Positions 26,115 through 34,298 of a DNA stretch of 64,000 bases are shown piece after piece (within the stretch, counting starts at the first letter, position 1; each line of letters begins with the position of its first letter). Both the position numbers and the translations under genes were made by a program. The notes under the pieces are model-generated. The model was given only the letters and a program-made list of their open reading frames with translations. It was not told where the DNA came from and searched no databases. The stretch spans positions 4,712,001-4,776,000 of the forward strand of contig NZ_CP041696.1 in assembly GCF_007362955.1 (NCBI RefSeq). Reading direction: 5' to 3'. The DNA is from Lysinibacillus fusiformis. Lineage in GTDB: Bacteria; Bacillota; Bacilli; Bacillales_A; Planococcaceae.

Positions 26115-26143
26115 TACCAATACGAACTTTACTATGCTACAAT
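26115..26143 (+). promoter_or_regulatory. Module promoter 7
   Basis: TACCAA (26115-26120), 17 bases, TACAAT (26138-26143) with TG in the extended position, then the shared leader TTTCTGTATTGATAGATTTT and TTAGTTAAGAAAAAGGGCAG. Confidence 0.65.
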
Positions 26144-26208
26144 TTCTGTATTGATAGATTTTGCAGTTAGTTAAGAAAAAGGGCAGGTTATAAATTGGAG
26201 GATTGATT

Positions 26209-26427
26209 ATGAAAGAGATGTATTATACAGGACTTATTTTCTTTTGTTTAGGAAGTTTAATGCTATTTTTACATTGGCTCGTTAGTAGTGCGGTAAGCCA
26301 TTTAGCAACATATATGGGTGAACCGATTCCCCTAAACAATAGTTTATATATGCCTTCTGTATTGTTTATTGTGGCGGGAATAGTACTAGTTAGCATATAT
26401 GTTTTTAATAAGAAGAAGAAGATTTAA
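26209..26427 (+). CDS. Small membrane protein, cassette 8 (72 aa)
   Basis: Two membrane segments (about residues 6-26, GLIFFCLGSLMLFLHWLV, and 47-66, VLFIVAGIVLVSIYVF) flank an outer loop; the tail is NKKKKI. The ATG at 26209 has GGAGG with a 7-base gap; the TTG at 26203 is too close to it. It lies between module promoter 7 and terminator 5. Function unknown. Confidence 0.6.
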   Translation: MKEMYYTGLIFFCLGSLMLFLHWLVSSAVSHLATYMGEPIPLNNSLYMPSVLFIVAGIVLVSIYVFNKKKKI

Positions 26428-26482
26428 CCAATTTTCAAAGATTCAATTAAACAACAACGAATTTTTACATAGCCATCAATCT

Positions 26483-26530
26483 AAGGACTTGTGTTTATGA
26501 TTAATTTTCACAATTACAAGTCCTTTTGTT
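26483..26530 (+). terminator. Module terminator 5
   Basis: AAGGACTTGT (26483-26492) pairs with ACAAGTCCTT (26516-26525) and is followed by TTGTTATGC. Confidence 0.7.
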
Positions 26531-26710
26531 ATGCTTAATCAATCACTCCTGTAACTCCACACATCGCTCTGTAACAACGATTAGACAACCTGTGTGAATG
26601 ATTCATTCGCTCCATTTCCAATCCACACAGGCTCATTAAATACTCCTAAGAGCTTGCAACGATTGTTGCTGTTGTAAGCAGAACATTCAACTTTAAATAC
26701 TGTAGTAATA
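26531..26710. other. Module tail resembling 22270-22380
   Basis: ATTCATTCGCTCC...ACAGGCTCATTAAATACTCCTAAGAG (26601-26651) matches 22311-22372 with scattered changes. On the minus strand both give traces of a frame with GVFNEPV or GAFNKPV; no intact gene. Confidence 0.45.
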
Positions 26711-26737
26711 TAAAAACACACAACGATATGTGATGTG
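26711..26737 (-). terminator. Terminator of the DUF3883 gene
   Basis: CACATCAC and GTTGTGTG pair on the minus strand and are followed by TTTTTAT, shortly after the stop at 26753. Confidence 0.7.
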
Positions 26738-26752
26738 CCTTACTCTTTTCGC

Positions 26753-27208
26753 TTAGCCATTTTCCAAGGAGGAAGCCTTCTTAAAGTATTTTTCTTCACC
26801 TAAAATATCATCTATTATTTCTAATTGAGGATTCCCCAAAATCTCCTTCACAAAATATACTTTATATAATCCGCCTTTTTCTACTATCTCTTTAGCAACT
26901 TCAAATTCATGTTGCGATATATAAAACTCTTCTTTAGAAGTTACAGTTGCTTTCACCTCTATATGTAGTTTTTTTCCTGTTTTTGTGTACGAAAGAATAT
27001 CATAACCATTAGTGTTATCGTTTGCTTTTGTCTTATCAATTTTGTCTGCAAAATCGGTATCTTGTAACTTTTTTAATTCATATTCATAAACAAATTGTTC
27101 ACCTAATTCACCTATTTCCTTTTGGAACTCATGTAACTTCAAGTAATCAATTGGTGACTTCATCAATTCTTCTTTGAGATTATTGAACAACATATAATCT
27201 TTTAACAT
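26753..27208 (-). CDS. DUF3883 nuclease-like domain protein (probable C-terminal half of a split gene)
   Basis: 151 residues with the DUF3883 pattern: GELGEQFVYEYELKKL near residue 32, GYDILSYTK with the acidic Asp, KLHIEVKATV with the E-x-K core of a PD-(D/E)xK fold, then FYISQHEFEVAKE and a closing YKVYFVKEI strand. Proteins of this type accompany restriction and other defence systems. The first ATG has no ribosome site, and the frame is open upstream to the TAA that ends the preceding ORF, in the same phase. It is therefore likely the second half of one 394-codon gene. Confidence 0.72.
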   Translation of the reverse strand: MLKDYMLFNNLKEELMKSPIDYLKLHEFQKEIGELGEQFVYEYELKKLQDTDFADKIDKTKANDNTNGYDILSYTKTGKKLHIEVKATVTSKEEFYISQHEFEVAKEIVEKGGLYKVYFVKEILGNPQLEIIDDILGEEKYFKKASSLENG

Positions 27209-27265
27209 TAACTTTGTTTGAGAAACTAATGAATTATTCTCTAATTCGTTAACGTGATACTTTTT

Positions 27266-27934
27266 TTAAAATTCTTCTGCACATTTTTCACAAACAATCA
27301 TATTGTTTACATAGAAAAATCTACTATCGAATAATAAATATTGTTTTTCACAATGCAAACAACTTGTCATTAATTTCTTTCTTGATTGTTGTAGTATTTG
27401 CGGTGTCAACGGCTTTGATAAAGACAAATTTTCTGCTAATTTATCAAAATAAAATTTTATTCCCGAAAAACCTGTCTTATCTTTTTCTATATACTCTCTA
27501 TACCTATAAGGAACTTCAATATTACCAATGCTCGTATTCTTAAAATAACCTTCGGTGTAATTTTGTTTGATTTCCTTTTCTTTTAGTTCTCTTACAGGGA
27601 AATCGATCCACAGTATCATATAAATTGTAAGTTGAGATTTGTAATTTTTTTCATTCGTTTCTAGTTCCATGAACACTTGAAGTTTAGACAAATCTTCGAA
27701 ATTCAAAGTTACTACGCTAACTTCATCTTTTTTTAAAACCTTTTCAGGTGCTTCTAAATGTTTTTTTCTCGTTTCCATTTCTTCTTTAAACTTCATTACA
27801 TCATTTTCAGAAAGGTGAGCAATAAATCTCGAATCACCAATATATCCATAGCAATACAAGAAAAAAATAAATTGTCTACAGTTACTTTGTTTAGATGCTA
27901 GGGTAGACACTGATGTTTTTTCCAACATCACCAA
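27266..27934 (-). CDS. Hypothetical protein with C-terminal zinc ribbon (probable N-terminal half of a split gene)
   Basis: 222 residues. The N-terminal part (SNCRQFIFFLYCYGYI...) and middle (LTIYMILWIDFPVRELKE) are reminiscent of the helical layout of tyrosine recombinases, but none of the catalytic R-H-R-Y set is visible. The end is a zinc ribbon: CLHC, 20 residues, CEKC. It stops at TAA 27266-27268, and the same phase then runs on without another stop into the DUF3883 frame. The start is poor (TTG-GTG-ATG at 27934 with no clear ribosome site). It lies at the island's right end, where an integrase often sits. Function unknown. Confidence 0.55.
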   Translation of the reverse strand: MVMLEKTSVSTLASKQSNCRQFIFFLYCYGYIGDSRFIAHLSENDVMKFKEEMETRKKHLEAPEKVLKKDEVSVVTLNFEDLSKLQVFMELETNEKNYKSQLTIYMILWIDFPVRELKEKEIKQNYTEGYFKNTSIGNIEVPYRYREYIEKDKTGFSGIKFYFDKLAENLSLSKPLTPQILQQSRKKLMTSCLHCEKQYLLFDSRFFYVNNMIVCEKCAEEF

Positions 27935-27973
27935 GTAGAAAGGCGCTACGGAATTTTTTAACTCTTTATAAAC

Positions 27974-28019
27974 GAAAAAAACCTCAACAGGCTCTCCTTT
28001 ATCGAGTCACCCATTGAGG
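27974..28019 (-). terminator. Terminator beyond deoD
   Basis: On the minus strand CCTCAATGGG and CCTGTTGAGG pair across a loop and are followed by TTTTTTT. Confidence 0.75.
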
Positions 28020-28047
28020 ATTAAAAAAATCTTATTAATTTTTAGTG

Positions 28048-28064
28048 TAGTCCCTTTTAGTCCC
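28048..28064. other. Arm-like repeat at the right end of the island
   Basis: TAGTCCCTTTTAGTCCC, identical to 22619-22635. Inside it TAGTCCC occurs twice. It lies 22 bases inside the duplicated deoD end, as recombinase arm sites do. Confidence 0.55.
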
Positions 28065-28101
28065 TTTGTAAAAATCCCCAAATTCCAAACCCTTGCTACT
28101 A

Positions 28102-28809
28102 CTACTCTTGAATAGCTGCCTCTAACGCAACAACGATCATATCATTGAATGTTGTTTGGCGTTCTTCTGAAGTTGTTACTTCGCCAGTAATGATGTGGTC
28201 ACTTACTGTTAATACAGAAAGTGCTTGACGGCCAAATTTAGCTGCTAGTGTGTAAAGCGCTGCTGATTCCATTTCAACTGCTAGTACACCGTATTGAGCA
28301 AGCTTTTCATTTTGGTGTTCATCCGAATAGAATAAATCTGCTGTGAAGATGTTCCCAACTTTTAAGTTTAGACCAGCTTCTTTACCCGCATTATACGCTT
28401 TTAATAGTAAATCAAAATCTGAAATCGGTGCAAAATCGATTGCCCCACCCCATATAATTTGATTCATACGCGTATCAGATGTAGCTGCTTGCGCTAAAAT
28501 TACGTCACGAACTTTTACATCTTTTTGAATTGCACCACAAGTACCTACGCGGATTAATTTTTGAACATCATATTCTTGCATTAACTCTGTTGCGTAAATC
28601 GAAATAGATGGCACACCCATACCCGTTCCTTGTACAGAAATACGTTTACCTTTATACGTACCTGTATAACCAAACATATTACGAACTTCGTTATAACAAG
28701 TAACATCCTCTAAAAAAGTTTCTGCGATGTATTTTGCACGTAGCGGATCTCCTGGAAGTAAAATTGTGTCAGCGATCTCGCCTTTTTTTGCATTAATATG
28801 AATACTCAT
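28102..28809 (-). CDS. deoD: Purine-nucleoside phosphorylase, DeoD type
   Basis: Hexameric phosphorylase that splits purine (deoxy)nucleosides with phosphate into free base and (deoxy)ribose-1-phosphate for salvage. 235 residues match the family length. Visible marks: [17 protein letters not shown] for phosphate binding (Gly20/Arg24 region), [25 protein letters not shown], the ribose-binding [13 protein letters not shown], and the catalytic Asp in [16 protein letters not shown] precedes the ATG. The last 127 bases of the gene and 16 after it are duplicated at 22385-22525, so the end of this gene was the probable integration target of the island. Confidence 0.95.
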   Translation of the reverse strand: MSIHINAKKGEIADTILLPGDPLRAKYIAETFLEDVTCYNEVRNMFGYTGTYKGKRISVQGTGMGVPSISIYATELMQEYDVQKLIRVGTCGAIQKDVKVRDVILAQAATSDTRMNQIIWGGAIDFAPISDFDLLLKAYNAGKEAGLNLKVGNIFTADLFYSDEHQNEKLAQYGVLAVEMESAALYTLAAKFGRQALSVLTVSDHIITGEVTTSEERQTTFNDMIVVALEAAIQE

Positions 28810-28924
28810 ACTGCAATCCCTCTTTTCTGTCAGTTATCACTTTAAATGATACTTTGTTTCTCATATTTACGCAATGATAGACGTCTAGCAACTTAAAAAG
28901 AAAGAGTAATCAAAGTATTCCGAC

Positions 28925-29146
28925 TTATCGTTCATGTCCGACATATAAATCCCATAATTCATCAAAAACTTCTGTTGTTAAATTATCTGTTGCATATATT
29001 TCTATATATGTAGATAGCTCATCGAAATCAGAACTTTGTTTAGGAAAATTATGCTCATGAAACATCTCTTCTGCGAAACGCACCTTTCCATCTGACCAAT
29101 TTCCACCACGGAATGTTAATACATATAAATAAAAGCTCTTTTTCAT
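28925..29146 (-). CDS. yozE: YozE family SAM-like protein
   Basis: 73 residues opening [17 protein letters not shown] and closing [13 protein letters not shown]. The pattern [18 protein letters not shown] matches the YozE family, which folds like a sterile-alpha-motif helical bundle. The cellular role is not established. AGGAGG lies upstream of the ATG. It stands alone between deoD and a chemoreceptor gene. Confidence 0.8.
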   Translation of the reverse strand: MKKSFYLYVLTFRGGNWSDGKVRFAEEMFHEHNFPKQSSDFDELSTYIEIYATDNLTTEVFDELWDLYVGHER

Positions 29147-29419
29147 AACCGAAAAGTGCCTCCTTTTCTCTCATTTTACTTTTCGCTAGTTTAACAAAAA
29201 AAATACAATTCGTCATAAAAAAGCATACACTTTTTTTTAAGCATTTTTTCCTATTAGGAATAATAGAATAATTTATAAACACGTCTTATGACTATCGTCA
29301 CAGAATGATGACCTGCTTTTTTATCAGAAAAATGAAAATTTTGTGAAATTATAATAGAAATATTTAGCAATATACGATAAAATTGAAATCGACTATAAAA
29401 ATTTAGGAAGGTGATGGCG

Positions 29420-31261
29420 ATGCAAAACTCTAATGATCGAAGTAGTTCAACGAAAAAACGCCCGTCTCTCTTTGGAACAAGCTTTTTCAGCAAACGGAAA
29501 AGTTCCACTTCAAAAGATAGTAGGCCTAATCTCCCTCCTACTAAAGAAAAACGACAACGTTTTTATCATTTAATCCGCGGAAAAGTGTTGATTATTTTTG
29601 CACTACTCATCCTTATTAATGCCGTAATGGGTATATTATCGTACGTCAACATTACGAATCTGCAGCAACAAATGAAAGATTTTACTGAAAAAAATGTACA
29701 AGAACAACTAACTGTCAACCAACTTGCGTATGAAATTGCTAGATTAACCAATCTTGAACAAGCCTATATAATTTCAGGAAACGGTAGTTATTCCACTTCC
29801 TATAATATGAAAATTGATTCTATCAATAAAAAAATTCAATCTTTACAAGAACAATTTTCAGACCGTGAACTCGAACTCGGCCATATGCAAGCAATCGGTC
29901 AATACTACAAAAACTACCTCGAGTACTCAAAAAAAGTTATGACAATGCGTGATGAAATTGGCCTTGAACAAGCTCGTAAGCTCATGGTGAACGGTACAGG
30001 TGAAACCATGAAGATCCATATTGATAATAATATTGAATCTATTAACACCGTTATGGATGAATCTAATAAAGCGAAATTAAGTAAACTGAACCAACAAATC
30101 AAAGTTTCAAATATTACATTTTTTATCATATCGATGGTTGGACTCATAGCGCTGATTATTTTTGGGAATATGTTATTTAAATCATTGAGAAACAATACGT
30201 CTGCTATTAACCACTCTATTCTAGATATTGCCCAAGCTGGAGGTGATTTGACAAGACGCGTTCATGTTCGGAACAATGATGAATTCTCAACCATAGCCGC
30301 ATCGACAAATACACTTATTATCTCTATTTCAAACTTAATTAAACGTGTTGGCCAACTAGCTGACCACGTTTCAAGTAGTAGCCAGGAATTAATGGCTTTG
30401 GCAGAAGATAATGCACGTACAATTCAAAATATAGCTGAAACAACAGCAGATATTGCCAGTGATAGCGAAAATACGATTCATAGTATTACCAGTGCACAAC
30501 AGAAAATGAGTGATTTGGAACATTCTATGCATCAGTTAAACGAACTGACGAATGGCGTACAGCAAGCCTCACTTGCTATGCAACAAGCCGCAGACGAAGG
30601 GAGTCGTACAGTACAGCAATCCTCTATGGTTATGCAATCTATTGAAGAAACAATGGCATCTACTACTACGACCGTCGAGGCACTTGGTCGAAAATCTACA
30701 GATATTACATCAATTATCAGTACGATTACTGCTATTTCCGAACAAACAAATCTCCTGGCATTAAATGCAGCAATTGAAGCTGCTCGTGCAGGTGTTCATG
30801 GTAGAGGCTTTGCAGTAGTAGCAGATGAAGTTCGAAAGTTAGCTGAGCAGTCTCAATCCGCTGCTAAAGAAGTGACATCCATTGTCATGTCTATTCAAGA
30901 TGAAGTGACATCCATTATTGCGCAAAACCATGAAGGTGTTATATCTGTCATTCGAGGAGTCGAAGTGACAAATGAAACGAATCAATCGTTGTCGAATATT
31001 TTAGCGCATACAAAAGAAACGACGACAATTATTACCGCTATGGTGGAGAAGATTGCTTTGACAATCGATTATAGTAATGCAGTTGCTAGTGATTTTGTGC
31101 ATGTAAATGCTTTTACCGAGCAAACAGCTACGAATACTGTTACGTCAGCTGCGGCAGCAACACAAGGTTCAGCATCGATGCAAGAAATCAACGCAGCGGC
31201 CACAGAGCTAGCTCACCAAGCAGATAGCCTTCGTCATGTCGTGAGTGAATTTAAAGTGTAA
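29420..31261 (+). CDS. Methyl-accepting chemotaxis protein
   Basis: A 613-residue transmembrane chemoreceptor. A basic, Ser-rich cytoplasmic leader precedes TM1 (about residues 56-78). A helical sensor of roughly 130 residues follows (four-helix-bundle type), then TM2 near residues 230-250, a HAMP domain ([19 protein letters not shown]) and the signalling hairpin tip [18 protein letters not shown]. It would signal through CheA/CheW; the ligand is unknown. AGGAAGG fits ATG 29420 with an 8-base gap; earlier starts at GTG 29411 and ATG 29414 overlap that site. A terminator follows. Confidence 0.92.
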   Translation: MQNSNDRSSSTKKRPSLFGTSFFSKRKSSTSKDSRPNLPPTKEKRQRFYHLIRGKVLIIFALLILINAVMGILSYVNITNLQQQMKDFTEKNVQEQLTVNQLAYEIARLTNLEQAYIISGNGSYSTSYNMKIDSINKKIQSLQEQFSDRELELGHMQAIGQYYKNYLEYSKKVMTMRDEIGLEQARKLMVNGTGETMKIHIDNNIESINTVMDESNKAKLSKLNQQIKVSNITFFIISMVGLIALIIFGNMLFKSLRNNTSAINHSILDIAQAGGDLTRRVHVRNNDEFSTIAASTNTLIISISNLIKRVGQLADHVSSSSQELMALAEDNARTIQNIAETTADIASDSENTIHSITSAQQKMSDLEHSMHQLNELTNGVQQASLAMQQAADEGSRTVQQSSMVMQSIEETMASTTTTVEALGRKSTDITSIISTITAISEQTNLLALNAAIEAARAGVHGRGFAVVADEVRKLAEQSQSAAKEVTSIVMSIQDEVTSIIAQNHEGVISVIRGVEVTNETNQSLSNILAHTKETTTIITAMVEKIALTIDYSNAVASDFVHVNAFTEQTATNTVTSAAAATQGSASMQEINAAATELAHQADSLRHVVSEFKV

Positions 31262-31269
31262 AACCTATC

Positions 31270-31300
31270 AGAATGTCTCTCCAAAGGACATTCTTTTATT
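31270..31300 (+). terminator. Terminator of the chemoreceptor gene
   Basis: AGAATGTC pairs with GACATTCT, then TTTATT. Confidence 0.8.
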
Positions 31301-31454
31301 AGTTCGGAGAATTTAGTCAGTGTAAATGAGCGTTCAGAGTAGATACCGCGTTTCAAGCTGAATTTTAGCATCCCTAGCGTTTATACGGTAGACACCACCA
31401 GGCATAAACGCACCCCACTTTCGCCAAGACGTCCGTACGAACAGAGAAAATTCA

Positions 31455-31486
31455 TAAAAAATGCCCAGTACAGTTGTACTAGGCGT
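31455..31486 (-). terminator. Terminator of msrA-msrB
   Basis: On the minus strand GCCTAGTACA and TGTACTGGGC pair and run into ATTTTTT, 10 bases after the msrB stop. Confidence 0.8.
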
Positions 31487-31496
31487 TTTGACGTTG

Positions 31497-31925
31497 TTAT
31501 TTAAATAATGAGATATATTCAGCATAGCCTTCTTGTTCAAGATTTTCTTTAGGGATAAAACGAAGAGAAGCAGAGTTAATACAATATCGTAAACCTCCAA
31601 GCTCACTTGGTCCATCTGGGAAGACATGTCCTAAATGCGAATCAGCCTCTTTGCTACGAACTTCTACTCGACGCATACCATGTGTCGTATCAAAATGCTC
31701 TGTCACTTCTTCCTTTACCATCGGTTTAGCAAATGCTGGCCAACCACAACCTGCGTCGAATTTATCGAGTGAGCTAAACAATGGCTTGCCCGAAACAACA
31801 TCTACATAAATACCGTTTTCAAAATGCTGATCATACTCATTGCGAAACGGTGGTTCTGTACCATTTTCCTGTGTGACATAGTACTGCATATCTGTTAGCT
31901 CTTTTAAACGTTGCTCTTTGCTCAT
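31497..31925 (-). CDS. msrB: Peptide-methionine (R)-S-oxide reductase
   Basis: Reduces methionine-R-sulfoxide in oxidised proteins. 142 residues with [12 protein letters not shown], the [15 protein letters not shown] block, and the catalytic Cys in RYCIN near residue 117. The CxxC zinc pairs of other MsrB types are absent, as in B. subtilis MsrB. Its ATG overlaps the msrA stop by four bases (ATGA), so msrA and msrB are translationally coupled; together they repair both sulfoxide isomers. Confidence 0.95.
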   Translation of the reverse strand: MSKEQRLKELTDMQYYVTQENGTEPPFRNEYDQHFENGIYVDVVSGKPLFSSLDKFDAGCGWPAFAKPMVKEEVTEHFDTTHGMRRVEVRSKEADSHLGHVFPDGPSELGGLRYCINSASLRFIPKENLEQEGYAEYISLFK

Positions 31926-32452
31926 TTTCTGTGCCCCCAGTGTTGCTCCTGAAACGCTTTGCGACCTGAACCGACTGCATAACGTTCATAGTGCATTGGA
32001 TTTTTCTTATAATAATATTGATGGGTATCTTCAGCCGCATAAAATGTACTCGCAGGTAAAATCCTCACTGCAATTGGCTTATCAAATTTTCCTGATGCCG
32101 CTAAATCCGTCTTTGATTGTTCTGCCAATTCCCGTTGTTCTTCATTATGATAAAAAATCGCTGTAGTGTATGACTCTCCACGATCATAAAATTGTCCACC
32201 TGCATCAGTAGGGTCGATTAATGTCCAAAATGTCGACAGTAATTGCTCGTATGAATAGAGCTCATCATCGAACATAATTTGAACGGCTTCTAGATGACCT
32301 GTCGTTTCAGCGCACACTTGTTGATAGGTTGGATTTTCGACATGCCCACCTGTGTAGCCAGAGATCACGGATTCTATGCCAGGTGTCTCATCGAATGGCT
32401 TGACCATGCACCAAAAACAACCGCCCGCAAACGTAGCATATTGCATTGCCAT
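31922..32452 (-). CDS. msrA: Peptide-methionine (S)-S-oxide reductase
   Basis: Reduces methionine-S-sulfoxide. 176 residues with the catalytic GGCFWC (Cys12) near the N-terminus, [17 protein letters not shown], and the [14 protein letters not shown] block. GGAGTGA precedes the ATG. It heads the msrA-msrB pair, 13 bases after the YpmS-like gene, so the cluster ypmR-ypmS-msrA-msrB is probably one transcript. The order resembles the ypm/ypp neighbourhood of B. subtilis. Confidence 0.95.
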   Translation of the reverse strand: MAMQYATFAGGCFWCMVKPFDETPGIESVISGYTGGHVENPTYQQVCAETTGHLEAVQIMFDDELYSYEQLLSTFWTLIDPTDAGGQFYDRGESYTTAIFYHNEEQRELAEQSKTDLAASGKFDKPIAVRILPASTFYAAEDTHQYYYKKNPMHYERYAVGSGRKAFQEQHWGHRK

Positions 32453-32465
32453 TTCTTCTCACTCC

Positions 32466-33044
32466 TTATTCCCCTGGAACGATAATTTCCAATAAAATTT
32501 TATCGTTTGGTAAGTCTAGTTCCTTTGCACGCACGCGTGAACCTGAAGCAATATTTACACGTGATAAATCAATGTAAATTTCTGCTTTATTCGGATTCAC
32601 TGTAATCCATGAAGGGAATTCCACCGAATCACGCATAATTTTCATCGTCGTCTCCGGTGGAATATTTAATAGTCCAACATTCATTTCCGTTTGCTTTAAA
32701 ATAATATTGCCTTTTTCATCGACAATCGGTTCAAAATTCATGGTAATTGGAATTTCTGTATAAAATACAGTCAATTTACTTTTCAGTTGAATGTCGTCAC
32801 CTACTGTGAAATCAATCGGTAACGGCGAACCCTTAGCCGCATCTTTTAAATACTTCTTCGATATCGATTCAAATTCCTTCGTAGTTGTTTGGACTACAAG
32901 TACATTGCCTTTTATTTCTTCACTTTCTGAACTCTTCGCTAAATTTACTTCATCTACTGGTTTCGTAGCTAAATAAACGACGAGGAGGATCGCAAAAAGC
33001 ACCGTTCCCGCTAACGCGAAAAATGCGAATTTCCATTTATTCAT
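32466..33044 (-). CDS. ypmS: YpmS family (DUF2140) membrane-anchored protein
   Basis: 192 residues with one N-terminal membrane anchor (residues 6-26, FAFFALAGTVLFAILLVVYL) and an extracellular beta domain containing FYTEIPITMNFEPIVDEKG and the GLLNIPPETTMKIM motif of the YpmS family. The role is unknown. It starts four bases after the stop of the ypmR-like gene, and the pair appears together in many Bacillaceae, which suggests one envelope-related function. Confidence 0.8.
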   Translation of the reverse strand: MNKWKFAFFALAGTVLFAILLVVYLATKPVDEVNLAKSSESEEIKGNVLVVQTTTKEFESISKKYLKDAAKGSPLPIDFTVGDDIQLKSKLTVFYTEIPITMNFEPIVDEKGNIILKQTEMNVGLLNIPPETTMKIMRDSVEFPSWITVNPNKAEIYIDLSRVNIASGSRVRAKELDLPNDKILLEIIVPGE

Positions 33045-33048
33045 TTTG

Positions 33049-33978
33049 TCACTCCTCGAAGCCTATTTCCTTGTTAATCTTCTTTTCCATACCGCATTGC
33101 CCCATCGCTTCTAAAATTCGTTCTTTCATTTTTTCGTAACCTTTTGCATTTGGGTGAAAGAAATCCGTATGATAAACGAGTTCTTCGTTCGAATCGAACA
33201 AATCTTCCACTGATACATAGCATGCATTTGTATCCTTAATAGCTACCCTTTCAATCACGTTATTCCACTCGGTAATAATCGTGTCAAACTCATTAGCCTC
33301 ATTTGTGACGATAGAGAATGGATTATAAAAGCCAATTAGTAGTAGTGGTACTGTGGGATTTTTTGCACGAATACCATCAATAATTTTACTATAACGTTTC
33401 TCATAGGTCTGTAATTCAGCATCAAAAGCATCCCGTTTTAAATTAAATAGATCCTGTCTGACAACCTTCATTACATCATTTCCACCCATAGTCAATGAAA
33501 TGAGCTGTGCTTGTTGTAACTCTTCATCATAATGCCCTTTTTTCACTAATTTTAATAGCTGATCGCTACGTCTTCCCCTTTTTCCTCGATTATCAACTTC
33601 AACTTCTGAAATCGAAGGCCAAGTGAGCAACGAGTCTGCTAATCTCCCAACATAACCGTCTTGACTATACTCATCACCAACACCATCCGTTAAAGAATCT
33701 CCTAGTGCCAAGTAATGTAGTTGCTTCGCGTTTTCATCATCAATTTGCCGTAAATCCTCTGGTGATGGTTCAAAAAAATGTTCAAAAATTTGCGTCAACA
33801 TATTTCTAGAGGGTTCACCCTCATCTTCTGTTTGTTGCTCATCCTGTCTCATATCTTGCTCCGTCGCTGCCTGATCACCTACTGGTTCAGCCTGCGGATT
33901 CGGTTCATCTATTGAAATAGCACAACCACTTAGTACTAAGACGATCAAACATGACAAAAATACTCGCCAAATGTCCAT
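33049..33978 (-). CDS. ypmR: YpmR-like SGNH/GDSL lipoprotein
   Basis: A lipid-anchored esterase/lipase-type hydrolase of 310 residues. Lipobox LSGC lies near residue 19, and a polar linker follows. The SGNH blocks are visible: GDSLTDGVG with the catalytic Ser, MGGND with the Asn, and DFFHPNAKGYE with the Asp-x-x-His pair. The start is ATG 33978 because GGAAGGTGG sits just before it; the longer frame only adds MEGGQ. Substrate unknown. It heads the ypmR-ypmS-msrA-msrB cluster. Confidence 0.82.
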   Translation of the reverse strand: MDIWRVFLSCLIVLVLSGCAISIDEPNPQAEPVGDQAATEQDMRQDEQQTEDEGEPSRNMLTQIFEHFFEPSPEDLRQIDDENAKQLHYLALGDSLTDGVGDEYSQDGYVGRLADSLLTWPSISEVEVDNRGKRGRRSDQLLKLVKKGHYDEELQQAQLISLTMGGNDVMKVVRQDLFNLKRDAFDAELQTYEKRYSKIIDGIRAKNPTVPLLLIGFYNPFSIVTNEANEFDTIITEWNNVIERVAIKDTNACYVSVEDLFDSNEELVYHTDFFHPNAKGYEKMKERILEAMGQCGMEKKINKEIGFEE

Positions 33979-34249
33979 TTGACCACCTTCCATCTTTTAC
34001 TGTTACTACTATTATAGATAGTTCACGCTACAATGAAAAGCGACTATGCTTCGGTTTATAAATAAATTCACCTTATTCATTTCACTCACACTACTTTTAT
34101 CCCTTGATTAACCTCTTAAGTCTCGATGTCACCGCTACTTCCATATAGAAATCTTTCAAAAATGGCGAGTAACATCATATGGGCGTAATGCGTAGTATTT
34201 ATTTATAACACAAAATCCCACAATTTTTGTAGACAAGTGAACGTCTATT

Positions 34250-34290
34250 AAAAATAAATAAAAGCCACTACACTTATTTATGTAGCAGCT
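34250..34290 (-). terminator. Terminator of the degV-like gene
   Basis: AGCTGCTACA and TGTAGTGGCT pair on the minus strand, followed by TTTATTTATTTTT. The rest of 33979-34249 shows no gene. Confidence 0.75.
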
Positions 34291-34298
34291 CTTGACTA

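Noticed and set aside
13283-26530. Chromosomal integron with attC sites as an explanation of the cassettes
   Set aside because: No integron integrase in the window, hairpins carry U-runs and act as terminators, and genes have their own promoters.
27266-27934. Tyrosine recombinase of the island
   Set aside because: The helical layout is suggestive, but no Arg-His-Arg-Tyr catalytic set can be found.
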